This document shows, one piece after another, positions 33,494 to 44,718 of a stretch of 64,000 bases of DNA. The position numbers were made by a program, and so were the translations under genes. The stretch is from positions 613,736-677,735 of the forward strand of contig MU004231.1 in assembly GCA_010405405.1 (NCBI GenBank), written 5' to 3'. The stretch comes from Microthyrium microscopicum. Its lineage: Eukaryota; Ascomycota; Dothideomycetes; Microthyriales; Microthyriaceae. Within the stretch, counting starts at the first letter, position 1, and each line of letters starts with the position of its first letter. A model generated the notes under the pieces. It was not told where the DNA came from and made no database searches. It saw only the letters and a list, made by a program, of their open reading frames with translations.

Positions 33494-34402
33494 ATGACTT
33501 CTAGATTGCATTTGTTAGTTCTTCTACACTCTCAAATCACAATATCTCTGGCAGCATGTCAACGTTCAACGCTTCAGCAGGCCTACGATAGCCTTTTCCA
33601 GGAGGATAAGCCATCAATTTCATCTCTCAAGCTTGCATCAAATGTCAAAATCTCAAGCAACAACGTCGCCATCACTTCTCTTCAACAATCTCCATTCGTG
33701 AACTACACAGGATATGCGAAGCCCATTCGCATCACTGTTTTGGACGAGGAAAAGTGTACAGTGGCTGTCTTCAGCGCACCCAAGAACGTGGATGGCACCA
33801 CAAATATCCTTAGTACAAGAATGACACTCAATCCAACTGGTGAAATCGCTGAGCTCGAGACGTTACAGCCAACCAGCCTATTCACGTTACCAAGCTTTCT
33901 ACCTGATCAAGTCAATACAACATGGACAGCCTCCAGCACTGCCTCGCGCGCTGATATTCAGAAAGTGATCACATCCTACCCTGATGGCATTGCACTGGGT
34001 GATGGAAAAGATGTCCCCGTCGCTAGTACATGCACTCGATATGAGAACGGATTCGCAATGCCACTAGCTTGCAATGGCGTCTTCTGGTTGTTCCAAACCA
34101 ACATCAGTCAAAGAAGATGGTACATCGACACGAAGACTGGAACCGCGCTTGGAAACTTTGTGTTTGATCAATCCAAGTATCCAGCAGGCTTGCTCCCTCA
34201 GTTGTGGCTACACGAATACTTCAAGGTCGACCAAGGCAAGATCTTTGAGATCTTTGCCGCTATGGAATCGCAGTATCCTGATCCTATTTATAAGGACATA
34301 TGGGGTCCCAAGGTAAGATTTTCTCGTGGGGCTACTTCTAAGAACACTGCTCTTTCGTGACTTACGCTGATCATTGCCAAGGGAAAATTTGGATCGAACT
34401 AA
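33494..34402 (+). CDS. Secreted DUF8021-family protein
   Basis: Two exons (33494-34312 and 34382-34402); the second adds only GKFGSN and the stop. Product of 279 residues. MTSRLHLLVLLHSQITISLA is a signal peptide ending before CQRSTLQQAYDSL, the usual mature start of this family. The body contains a repeated cystatin/SnoaL-like pattern: KISSNNVAITSLQQSPFVNY, a central CTVAVFSA strand, DIQKVITSYPDGIALGDGKD, then CTRYENGFAMPLACNGVFWL and RRWYIDTKTGTALGNFVFD and a closing FKVDQGKIFEIFAAM. DUF8021 proteins are secreted fungal proteins, sometimes found near metabolite genes; their activity is not established to my knowledge. Several N-glycosylation sequons (NYT, NTT) fit secretion. Confidence 0.8.
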
Positions 34403-34786
34403 TCTCCTCTTAATGGACGTAATCTAGATATCTAGAGAGTCATTGTCAGCTAGAGTTAGACAGAAATGAACCTAGGGGGCGATCAGAAGAAAGGCAGCAG
34501 CTAGACGTAATGCGCATCAGTCAGAATGACAAACCTACACAAGCTGCAACTTCCCTGCGAATGCATACAGTACCAGCTGCTGAGGATTTAATATCCATTC
34601 TGTAGGATTACTGAGATACAGTATATATGTCCAGTTTGACGGCGATTCGAAGTGTAACTGTAGAGTGTGTATAGTCTCATGAAAGACACAAAATCACTTC
34701 TTCTCGGACAAGCTTCGTAGATAATTCAAGAATTTGTTGCTGGCTTTGCATGCGTTCGAGAACAATCCTAATCTGTGTTTCAAGTC
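34403..34786. other. Short intergenic region between convergent genes
   Basis: No gene is seen. A perfect 14-bp palindrome (TCTAGATATCTAGA) lies at 34423-34436 just past the DUF8021 stop; its significance is unknown. Confidence 0.35.
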
Positions 34787-35581
34787 TCATCCTCCGGCTT
34801 TTGTGTAAGCTTCGCCGTACGCCTCATACCACTTCCCAACCATTTCTTTGCCCATGCCAGCTGGACAAGTATCCTTGTCAGCCTTCCACCCATCCACAAT
34901 CTGCTCCATGAATTCGGAAATGCTCAGCGCAGCATCATTACCATGTTCCTTTTTGTTATCATCCGGATCCTTCCTCTCCCGGTGAAGAGCTGTCTCAACT
35001 GTTGGAGGGACAATTTCCACAACTTTGATTTTGCTATCAGCTTGATGAAGTTGAGATCGGAAATTCGCAGTAAAGGAATGCAGCCACGCTTTTGTGCCGT
35101 TGTATACCGGATTAACCAGACTGAAGGGTATGAACCCGAGGACAGAAGATACATTCATGATAACGGCGCCGTTTGAGAGGCTGTTGAAGTGAGGAACCAG
35201 GCTAACGCAAAGGTGAAGCGGACCACGGATATTTATGTCAATTTCTTGATCTGCCTTGCTCAAGTCGAAATCGTAATCAGGCCCTAGTATTTGGAATGGT
35301 CGCTGGACTCCAGCATTGTTGATCAGGCAGTCGAGTTCTGGATGTTTAGAGACAATATCTTTCACGAACCCGGGAATAGATGTAACGTCTCCAACGTCAA
35401 GCACATAGTAGGCTTTGGCTCCAATTTCGGAAGCTGTTTGTTTTAGGCTAGATTCGGTTCGTCCTGCGATGATGACTGATTTGCCCATTTTGATGAGTTC
35501 TTCAGCCATTGCTCTTCCTATGCCGCCCGCGCCGCCAGTGATTAGAGCACATTTGAAAGAAAGAGTTGAAACAGGTGCCAT
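34787..35581 (-). CDS. Short-chain dehydrogenase/reductase, DltE-like
   Basis: Intronless, 264 residues. Classical SDR features in order are the NAD(P)-binding ALITGGAGGIGRAMAEELIK near residue 10, VIIAGRTESSL with an Arg favouring NADP, the structural NNAGVQ motif, NVSSVLGF with the catalytic Ser, and YNGTKAWLHSF with the catalytic YxxxK. The pattern around CLINNAGVQRPFQI and IMNVSSVLGFIPFSLVNPVYN matches the DltE-like (COG3967) group of SDRs. The substrate is unknown. The first ATG in the frame (35581) gives MAPVSTLSFKCALITGG, the normal distance from start to the glycine motif. The gene is divergent from the transcription-factor-domain gene at 36296. Confidence 0.9.
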   Translation of the reverse strand: MAPVSTLSFKCALITGGAGGIGRAMAEELIKMGKSVIIAGRTESSLKQTASEIGAKAYYVLDVGDVTSIPGFVKDIVSKHPELDCLINNAGVQRPFQILGPDYDFDLSKADQEIDINIRGPLHLCVSLVPHFNSLSNGAVIMNVSSVLGFIPFSLVNPVYNGTKAWLHSFTANFRSQLHQADSKIKVVEIVPPTVETALHRERKDPDDNKKEHGNDAALSISEFMEQIVDGWKADKDTCPAGMGKEMVGKWYEAYGEAYTKAGG

Positions 35582-36295
35582 ATTGGATGAAGCCTTGAAA
35601 TTGGGTTTGAACGTCAAGTTGAGTCCTAGAATTGCTCTTTGAAGTTACAATTTTGAAAACACTCAGAAGTTCCATGGTTGTCATCCAGTGAGGGATTTCT
35701 GCTACTACGTCAGAATGCGTCAATGAGAAGTCCCTCTTGTCCCTCTATGATTCATAAGTGGGGACACGAGGCTGATACCGACTTTCGTACCTGAGTACTT
35801 ACTTACTCAGCAGCTACAAAGTTCATAGTAACATGAAGATTTGATTCTCTGAAGCCTGAGAAGGCAAAAGCTATCTCTTCGCAGCGTTCTTAATCCGGAA
35901 ACTACACAGTCCTAGTTCATAATTGCTTGCATGTGACAATGCTCACTTGGTTCAGAAGAACTTGGCGACTTTGCAAGGTGTTTCCTGGCAAGGGCAGTAT
36001 AAGGCTGACCAGGGAGATAATTTGCCTCTAAAATTCCCGATATGCCATGCACACGCACCGCTGGGCAAAATCTCATGCACCCCTGCAACTTCCCAAATGG
36101 GGATGCTTCGGCTGGGGCTACCCTACTGCAGGTGAGAATATCGTTTTTAGCTAGGGGTAGCTATGTTGCTAGTATCATACAGTCGCCTTCTTGATAAGCG
36201 GGTGGGGTTTATTTGTGAGAGTTGACTTCCTTAATAACCAGCAACCTGCTTACATATTTCCAAGCAATGTGGGAATTTGAGGTTCGAAATTCACT
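35582..36295. promoter_or_regulatory. Divergent intergenic region between the SDR and transcription-factor-domain genes
   Basis: 714 bases carrying the promoters of both genes. No supported small gene and no recognised binding site. Confidence 0.35.
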
Positions 36296-37961
36296 ATGCC
36301 TTCTCGTAAGAAGAAAATAAAGCCCCCGCCAAACTTCTCGTTTGTTACCATTGAATACAAACAAAATCAAACCAGTTGGCGCCAAGTATATTCAGGAGCC
36401 GCCAGAAGTCAAGCTGCATATTGGGGAGGAACCGGTAAACACGAGGAACGAACAAAGCGAGATGATGGTGTACAGCAGGGTGCTGTTAAGCCTAAGCCAT
36501 CCAATGAACACGAATCGTGCTTTCCAGATATTGGGGAGCAGCATATACGAAGGAAGAACACCAGGAGTATAATCGTGCGCCACAATGCAGGAGCTCAGAT
36601 TCCACGCCATATGGAGCCAGACAATCTACAGTATCTTCCATCAATTACAACCAGGGCGAGATCACCGGGCTCGACTTTTGCAACTGACCTGACCACATTC
36701 GAGTTTTGTGGGGAAGGCTTCATGAAACGATTCGTATTGCTTGATCATCCAGACTCTCCTATAATGTTTGACGCATGTGTGCTGCTTAGCTACGCTCATG
36801 CTATGGCTTTAACGGGGCACGGGTCGAAGAAGATCTTGTTTGAATTGAAAGGCCAGGTGATGCAACGCCTGACTGCAAGTATGAACTCTTCGGGCGGATT
36901 CCTAAACCCACGGGCTTTGATTGCTGTACTGGCGTTGGGATCACCAGTTGTCTCCTTGACCTCGCAAGATGTACCATATGGTCTTCCAATGTGGGAGTTT
37001 ATACATACAACAGCAAATCCCTCGAGCTTTTGCTGCCGTCCAGATTCAGCCGACAATGCAAAGAAAGGACATGGCGAGCAGTTGGTTCATCGTCAGGCCA
37101 TGTACAAGTTCTTGCTCAGTGCCAAACAAGAGAGCGAGGACGTGGAGGGCCTGGAACTGATAAAATACGTATCGAATTGCGCCAATATGTATGTCGATTC
37201 CTATTCGTGGTGTAACGCCATGTCCTAACATGAAGAACAGATCCATGGCACTGGACGCCTCTAATTACGACAGCTCGTCTAATGGCATTGGCCGGTTGAT
37301 GCAAGCAGCAGCTCCATCTGGCAGTTGCTCTATCCCTGCCGAGTGGACTTCCCCTTTGACCTGTGATTGGGTGGACAGACACGCTGGAAGTAACACGGAA
37401 ACTTATTTCGAGTCGCAGATGTTGCTCCTTGCAAGCTTAACCCACAAATGGTTCCGAACCTTTGTGGACGAAGATAGCAGAGAGCCCTCGCCAACGCCAG
37501 AACTCCTCCAGGAACGGGCGAGTCTCCGCCAGCAGATTGAGTTGTTTCCACCAGCAGCCAAGGACTCGCATTATGAACCGGAGGCGATGTACGAGTGCTG
37601 CAGGTGGGCCAGCGGGTTGCTTTTGGCAGTGCAAAGGCTGGGCCTTCCCATTAAGATTGCAAAAGACCATAGCTGGATTCAACCAAGACTCAGCAAACGT
37701 CTCCGAATGACCGACTTACCGAGTCTCTGGGGAAGACATAGAGGACTTCTATTTTGGATCATTTCCAGCTGTCATTTCGTGACTTGGGGAACCTGCTTTC
37801 CTCTCTTGATGACGACAATGCTGGCGAAGTTCACGCAGCAAATTGCAATGACCGATGATTGGCATGATATAGCTGTTGTCCCATTGAGAAGATTGAAGCT
37901 GTTTGAGAGTATTTGCTGTCGAGATGGTGAAAGTGGTGGAGGTGAAGTTGAGAAAGTGTAA
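36296..37961 (+). CDS. Fungal-specific transcription-factor-domain protein lacking a zinc cluster
   Basis: Two exons (36296-37188 and 37241-37961) join in phase to 537 residues. The N-terminus MPSRKKKIKPPPNFSFVTIE, followed by ARSQAAYWGG, is the signature start of a large Pezizomycotina group that resembles Zn2Cys6 regulators but has no zinc finger. The body is the alpha-helical fungal-specific transcription-factor domain (FEFCGEGFMKRFVLLDHPDS, then helices with HAMALTG, LNPRALIAVLALGSP and the C-terminal MYECCRWASGLLLAVQRLGL). No CX2CX6C cluster is visible anywhere. These proteins probably act as regulators or co-regulators without DNA binding of their own, but direct evidence for the group is scarce. 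Neighbouring genes give no clue to a target. Confidence 0.75.
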
Positions 37962-38218
37962 AATGTTCTGAGGACAGGGGTTGGAGGAGGCTGGAAAGTG
38001 TATAAGCAGGGGTACAGAATAGCCTCATCGTGAAACCACTATCACCATCTTCTGCCACTCTTTGACCTCTACATACACTACATTGTCTGACTATCACTGT
38101 TCGAAGCTCGGAACAAGTCACATAGACATATTTCCAACTCAAGGTTGTCCCGGAATACCGCGATTAGCACTGCGTTAGCTCTCCTAGAGCTATCTACCTC
38201 TTCTATCGTTCCGAAACC

Positions 38219-39859
38219 ATGACACGAAGCCGGAACCAGATGCCTCCCCCCAATCCAGCTCCCACAAGCTCGCAGCCCATACCTTTCCTCCCGAACCAAT
38301 CTGGGCCCACTCTATTCCATCAGTACTCACAAGCCGGCCCCGAACCGTCGATTGAGAAGAAGTTTGCGAAGTTTGACCCGTCCAGGTACACCAAACCATT
38401 TCTCAATTTCCTCCAAGAGAATCCTACGGTCTTCCATGCCGTGAGGGGAATTGGAAAAGAGCTTGATGATAATGGATTTAAACGGCTCTCGGAGCAGGAC
38501 CCCTGGGAACTAGAGAGTGGCGGCAAATACTACCTTGAGCGCAATGGAAGCAGTCTGATCTCATTTGTGGTGGGCAAGGACTATGTTCCAGGTGGTGGAG
38601 CGGCTATCATCGCCGGGCACATTGATGCGGTTACTGTCCGAGGTACTTTACTTTTCTCCTCATGTTTGACCTCACACTAAATGCGTACAGTAAAACCTAT
38701 ACCTAAACTTCGAACGAAAGCCGGATATGAACAATTAGGCGTTGCCCCATACGCTGGCGGCCTCAGTAGCACATGGTGGGATAGAGATTTGTCTATCGGA
38801 GGGCGTGTAATCGTTAAAGAAAACGGCAAGATCACATCCAAGCTGGTGAAGCTTCCCTGGCCAATTGCCAAAGTTCCAACCTTGGCCGTTCATTTTGGCG
38901 CGCCATCGCAGGGTCCATTCAATCCGGAAACTCAAATGGTTCCCATCATTGGATTGGATCAGAAATCAACCTCAGAGAAAGAGGGCGAGTTTCAAGGAGC
39001 AAAGTTAGGTGGAGCTGGATCTTTTGCGGCTACGCAGCCACCCCGTCTCGTTAAGGCTATTGCTGGTGAACTCAATATTTCCGACTACAAGTCCATCGTC
39101 AACTGGGAACTCGAGCTGTTTGACTGTCAACCAGCTCAAACTGGAGGATTAGATCACGAGTTTATCTTCGGGGGCCGACTAGATGATAAGCTTTGTAGCT
39201 GGGCTGCCATACAAGCACTCATCAACTCCACCAAGTCATCATCTGTTGTGGCAAACTCAACAACAACTGCTGCAGACAAGTCCATAAAGATCGCCGCACT
39301 ATTCGATGATGAAGAGATCGGTTCTTTGCTGCGCCAAGGAGCTCGAGGCAACTTCCTGCCAGGCACCATTACCCGTATCAACGTCTCTCTCAAGTCTACC
39401 AGCTCCGCAAACACAAATCTCGAGGCAGCCAATGCCTTGACGTTTGCCAACAGCTTCCTGGTATCAGCCGACGTCACTCATGCTGTCAATCCAAACTTTC
39501 TCGACCAATATCTCGAAAATCACGCACCAGAGCTCAATGTCGGCATTACTGTGGAAGCAGATCCCAATGGCCATACCACCAGCGATGCCATTTCAACTGC
39601 CTATCTCCAAAGTGTCGCAGAGAAGTGTGGAGCGACATTACAGGTCTTCCAGATCCGTAATGATTCACGCAGTGGCGGAACCGTTGGTCCAATGCTTAGT
39701 GCTGCACTGGGTTGCAGAGCCGTTGACGCAGGAATTCCACAACTAAGCATGCATTCGATTCGCGCAACTACAGGCTCCCTAGATCCAGGTCTGGGAGTTC
39801 AGCTATTTCAGGGCTTTTATGAGTCATTTGAAGATGTCAACGCTGAATTCAAGGAATAA
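38219..39859 (+). CDS. M18 aspartyl/vacuolar aminopeptidase (Ape1-like)
   Basis: Two exons (38219-38642 and 38691-39859) give 530 residues. M18 metallopeptidases are dodecameric di-zinc aminopeptidases that remove N-terminal acidic or hydrophobic residues; the fungal vacuolar form is Ape1. Metal-site motifs are visible: AIIAGHIDAVTVR (His and Asp), HEFIFGGRLDDKLCSWAA (Asp), IAALFDDEEIGS (catalytic Glu and metal Glu), and QLSMHSIRAT near the C-terminus (His). The Pro/Ser-rich first ~45 residues precede the catalytic domain and could act as a propeptide, as in Ape1, where the propeptide directs cytoplasm-to-vacuole targeting; here this is inference. The first intron is phase 1 with donor GGTACT and acceptor TACAG. 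Confidence 0.9.
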
Positions 39860-39960
39860 GTATTATATCCGAAAGTTACTTCAGTATTAACTTCAGCATG
39901 TACAATACGAGACCTATCAAGAGGACTTTGCCGCTATAAAATGACATGACTCCAACAACC

Positions 39961-42417
39961 TCACCTAAAGTAACTCATTCTTTGCCCCATGGAATTCCAA
40001 TTCGTACTGTTATTACGAGCATGGCCATTGGTGTTTCCAACAGCCGTAACGTCAGAACGCAGGGTCATATTCGACATCATCGCACCCGCTGATAGGTTTC
40101 CCATTGCCCGTGTACCTCCACCAAAGTTCCTAGACTTACTCATCGCCGGTACATTGAGTGCGCCATCAGTGTTATTCGAGTAATCAGGTGCAGGCGCAGT
40201 TGCAGCTTGCCATTCCACCTGAATCGGGTTATCTTTGGATATCTTCTGCCCATCAAACCAGAGCTCGAAAGTTAGGTCAGCTGCACCAACAACGACATTG
40301 ATATCATAGTTGACACGACGATATTTCTTGCCTCTGTTCCACCAGTGCCTGTTTTTCTGATGGAGTGTGAGTACAAGCTTGTGAGAATGGTGAGTTTTAT
40401 GCTTACTAGTTTGAATTTGTCCTCTGGAACTTTTGTCAGGTCGCTTATTACATCACACATAGTCTCGACATCTTAAAGCTTCAAGTCAGTATCTCTCTAG
40501 CATAAACGCAACGGCCTGGCTTACTTTGAGAGTGTATGTTATAGGGGAGCTGCCATGCCTCCGCGTGGGAAACTAGTACACTGGTCGGGAAAGATCGTCT
40601 CGTAATATCTTGCTATATCGAATTAGTCCACAGCTCTCGACCCAATTCGCGGTATATCATGAAAGTAGGAACCTACCGGCTTCAGTTTTCTTTTGAACGG
40701 TCTGACTTCGGTATTAGTATAATATTGACTTGGTTGGATATTTTCTCACCTTGTCACAGGCGTGTCCGAATTCACCGGCTCTCCTTTCCGAATGAACCAT
40801 TCAATCGCTTGAGTGACATACATCTTCCCATCCAGAGGGTCTAGTGTTGGTGTCACAGCACCTCGATGGTTCGGGTTGGACTGATCATACTCGATCTTGC
40901 AAAGCGTGCCATAACTGGCTCTCGCACAGCGCCAGTTGAGCACTCCTTGCCCACTACTGACTTTGCGTACTCGATCGTGAACAACGCCTTTTGCCACGGC
41001 CAGCTGTGGTTCTGGAGCAACGTGTAATTGTATACCACGTGCGGCTGCAAAATTCGTCATGCCGTATGCGTAGCGAGCCCTGAGTTTCTCTTGTACATAT
41101 GCAGAGTTCCCTAGTCCTCCGGACAGGATTAGGTGAGTTATCAATTGACCCGGAGAATTTTGTTCGAAGCGTATCAGTTGGCGGTCGATGAGTTCAAACA
41201 GTCGCTGGATCTGTACGTCGAAAAGACCTCGCATGTCCGCTTGGGAGAGCTGCATAGCGGCCGCAGAGATGCCGTAAGGATCGTTCGCATAATTTGGTGA
41301 AATATCTGGCACCGGCACCAGAAAGAATGGTACATCGTCGCGAGAGCCATGGTCACACTTGTTGTTGAGGTACTCGCGAGACTTCATCATTAGCCATGCT
41401 GCGTCCTCGAGATCGATGCCCATTGGAATGCTCTGGTTAGCTGCGCGTAAGCGATCTAGCACAAGGGCTTCGAAAGCTTCGTCAATCTTGACAGAGCCAA
41501 TGTTTCGCCCTTCGACGACGTCCAGTTGTCGTAAGGATGGCGGACCATAAGAAATGCTCTCCACTTTCAGGACGGACAGATCTGTAGTGCCACCGCCCAC
41601 ATCACAGACGAGGAGGTTCTCTCCCTCTCTAAAGATTCCTGGTGCCTCAACAGATGTCGCAACAGCCGATGCCTCAGCTTCAGTCAAGCCAACCTGGATA
41701 GAATGTGTAGGATGATTGCTAAACCCAGCGTTCACTAGAATCGATCGGAACCTCTCAACTGTGTTGTGCTGCCATGTCGTGGGAACACTAAAGATGAACT
41801 CGATCAGCGCGGTCGACCATACTTTTGGCGCCGGTATCTCTTGGCTGAGCTTGAATTCGATATGCTTGTATAGCTCTGACAGATAGTCTCTAAACCATCT
41901 TTCCACTTCGTCTATCGATGCGGGCGCAATTTGGGGATCGCGTGCCTGGAGACTATGGAGCAAGCCTTCATCCAGGTACACTTTGAACCAGTCGACGTAC
42001 ATGCGGTCGGCATTGTTCTGTTCGAGCCTACTCTCCGAATTGAAGCCCCAACTGGTGACTTGGCCGTCTTGACGAGAGTAGACTATGATCGTAGGGACTT
42101 TGTTTTCGTTCGCCTGTCCTCTGCCTAATTTGAAACATTAGAGCCTGGCCCAAGAACGCGTGCTAACATGATCGGCGCATAAGATCTCCTATCTTCAAAC
42201 GCCTCAAGAATGCGCTGTCTGCTTAACCTGCACCAACGTTATGGAAACTCACCAGGCCATTTCTGAACAGTCCGTACAATATCTCCTCGAGCAAGGTTAG
42301 CGTACGCGACTCCCGTACATGTCACTGTTGACTGTTAGCATCTCGTCAGGCTGAGGCTGAATATCACTGACTTCCAAAATCAATCCCCACTACCAAATCT
42401 GCTTTCATTCCACTCAT
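39961..42417 (-). CDS. Hsp70-like actin-fold ATPase (fungal HSPA12-type), seven exons
   Basis: Seven exons join in phase to 688 residues: 42417-42372, 42324-42253, 42124-40750, 40701-40677, 40612-40525, 40471-40407 and 40356-39961. The actin/Hsp70 ATPase motifs are clear: VVGIDFGMTCTGVAYANLAR (phosphate 1), LLVCDVGGGTTDLSVLKVES (phosphate 2) and HLILSGGLGNSAYVQEKL (adenosine). Unlike canonical Hsp70 the substrate-binding beta domain is replaced by a divergent C-terminus (SVLVSHAEAWQLPYNIHSQN, then TMCDVISDLTKVPED and WWNRGKKYRRVNYDINVVV), the layout of the expanded HSPA12-like families of filamentous fungi. The tail is Asn/Ser/Gly-rich and disordered. Exon 4 is only 25 nt. The family's role is unproven; members are often lineage-specific and unlinked to stress induction. 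Confidence 0.85.
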
Positions 42418-43267
42418 GATTACTGACTGTCTCTAGAGCTCTATAAGCTCTCAATATTAGAAATATCAGAAAAGCGTCGATATCTTCCACAGTGTCTCCG
42501 AGGGCGAGTAGCCCAAGAAAAATATTTTATGAAAAGGTTGGTTCTAGCGTGTTTCTCAGCCTGACGAAGAATCACAGTCGGATTGATCTTTCAGCCGGCG
42601 ATGTGGAAAGATCAGCGTAATCACAAAAAACACCGTTAAATGAGGGACTGGGCTTGTCTGGAAGAGGCTCGACCCACGGCACGATAAACGCTCAGGAAAA
42701 GCGAAAACAGAGTTCATGCATCATAATTCAAGCTCCCGCGAATGGACATTGGAGAAGTCACACAGCCTGACGGACTATTTATCTTCTTCGACTTGTAAAG
42801 AAACGACAGATGGCTTAATATAGATTATTGGCTCAGGTGACATTACTCTTAGTTCCCCTCTCGGTTATTGGCTTTCTGTATGCACATAGCTGCATGTTCT
42901 GGGCTTGGGATGCATGGCAGTATGTTCACGGTTGCATGCATGGCTTCGATTTCAAAAGAGGTGAGGATATAATGATTCGACTGGGCGCAGCACTCATCAT
43001 TTTATTGGGCCTCTGCAATCAGCCTATGCATGAGGGCTTTGTAAACTGCACAGGCGTACGGGAAGAAAATGTCAGAAACAAATTTAAAGGATAGGTAAGA
43101 GAGGAAAGGTACAACACTTCAGCCACACAAATAGGCTTGCAACTCTCCTCACTGTTCTCCTATTCACTTTCGACTTCATCCAAAATCTGTTTTACTGCTA
43201 ACAACACTCTACTTCAACCAGCGTGTGACTGGTAATTGTCTCTCATACAACTGTTCCCTTCATAGTG
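42418..43267. other. Divergent intergenic region, possible upstream exon of the next gene
   Basis: It carries the Hsp70-like promoter. At 42972 an ATG opens a frame beginning MIRLGAALIILLGLCNQ, which looks like a signal peptide. Around 43200-43217 a CTGCTAAC branch motif and CAACCAG acceptor are followed by GTAATT at 43231 and an acceptor TTCATAG just before 43266. These hints suggest that the membrane protein at 43268 has upstream exons that I could not resolve. Confidence 0.35.
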
Positions 43268-44718
43268 ATGGCTCTAATAGTAGCATTGCCTATGGGCGCG
43301 TGCGGCGACAACCAACCACCAATTGCTTTAGAACTTCCAGTATTCCTGGAGACGTATGTCAGTCCATCTGCGTATGGAACACAAATACCTCACGGTACAA
43401 ACAATGTAACAATCCCTTTAACAAATGATGGGGTAAAATTTCTCGAAAACCAGCAAGCCACCCCTAGGCTCAACTGCAATTCGGCACTGAACGGCATCCT
43501 CTTGACATTCACCAATGATGGAGCACCTGCACCTTTCTCGAGCCTTGCTGTAGTACCTTCGAGCTCAACTACAAGCAGTGCGGCATCGTCAAGTTTTACC
43601 ACCACAGCAATAGGTACCTCCACCTCAACAAGTGTTTCCAGCATCACATCCGGAACTTCCAGTACCGCATCAACCCTTTTTCCCGCGGCATCCGGCGTGA
43701 ACGCAACCATAAGCGGATCAGCGCCTAAACAGAACAAAAATCTCTCTTCAGGAGCTGCAGCAGGCATTGGCATTGCATGTTTGGTTGCTGGCCTCGCAAT
43801 TGGGGCACTCGCAATATTTCTACTTTGCGGTCGCCGTAAGTCCAAAACACGACCTGGATACGCTGAAAGCAACTACCCGTCCACCGAGAAGGGAGCTGTA
43901 GCTAATGCACGCGAACTTGGCCCCGTTGGTGGTGTTGGCATCGTGGAGCGAAATCTACCCGATCCTATTGCCGACTCCGACATTTCTGCCCAATTCTCGA
44001 GACTCGAGGGCAGAATCGACGGCCATGTTGCCAGCTACTACGCGCAGAGCAATCCCATAGACCACGAAGCGACAGCACAGAGCATCTATTCATTGATCAG
44101 TGCCACGAGCCCATTGTCCGCAGCTCAAATAGCTTCATCATTGGAAAAGCCTCAGGGCCGGTTGGCTTTTCTCCGAGCTGCCATTGCACATATCTTGATC
44201 TCTCGCATGGACTTAGAGTCGGACCATAAGTCTTCTCTTTTGCCTGCCGGCGCTGCCGCCAGTCTTCAAGGAATGCCCAAGAGACAACAGAATGATCCAG
44301 GTTAGTCTTCACTATCCATTAAAGGGTACACTCTGCTAACAAAGTGATAGTTCACAATTCAATCCTCCTCAAATGGCGCGCCATGACTTCGCACCTCATG
44401 GGCCTTCCTCATAATGAAGCAGTTGCATCCGAAGAGGCTATCAATGGAGCGGTCATGGATTGTGATAGAGTTATCGGCCAGTATGCTTCTCCTGCAAGCG
44501 ACCAGCAAGCACGACTCCACAATCTAGAGGAAATTACGCGTCGTGCAAGTCGTGTTGCTGGTATGCTTTTCTCACAGCCGGCCATCTGGAGATTCGATTG
44601 GCAGAACGCTGGTCCAGGTCTGGTTGTATTCCCTGCTTTGGTCAAGGTTTCCGATGAACACGGAAACGGGCTGCAACAACCACACGTGTTTGAGCCTAAG
44701 AAGGTAGTCCAGATATAA
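43268..44718 (+). CDS. Ser/Thr-rich single-pass membrane protein (sensor-like layout)
   Basis: Two supported exons (43268-44300 and 44351-44718) give 466 residues. The order is a ~85-residue extracellular part (VTIPLTNDGVKFLENQQATP), a Ser/Thr-rich stretch (about residues 95-150, probably O-mannosylated), one transmembrane helix (AGIGIACLVAGLAIGALAIF), a basic stop-transfer CGRRKSK, and a ~270-residue cytosolic tail with conserved-looking helices (ISAQFSRLEGRIDGHVASYY and RLHNLEEITRRASRVAGMLF). This resembles the layout of fungal cell-wall sensors (Mid2/Wsc-like), but no WSC domain is visible and the cytosolic part is of unknown family. The N-terminus is probably incomplete: no clear signal peptide follows this ATG, and splice signals just upstream suggest an extra 5' exon. 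Confidence 0.65.

Noticed and set aside
42828-43094. Hydrophobic frame upstream of the Ser/Thr-rich membrane protein as a separate gene
   Set aside because: It ends abruptly with no domain. The part from 42972 may instead be a signal-peptide exon of the downstream gene, which I could not connect.
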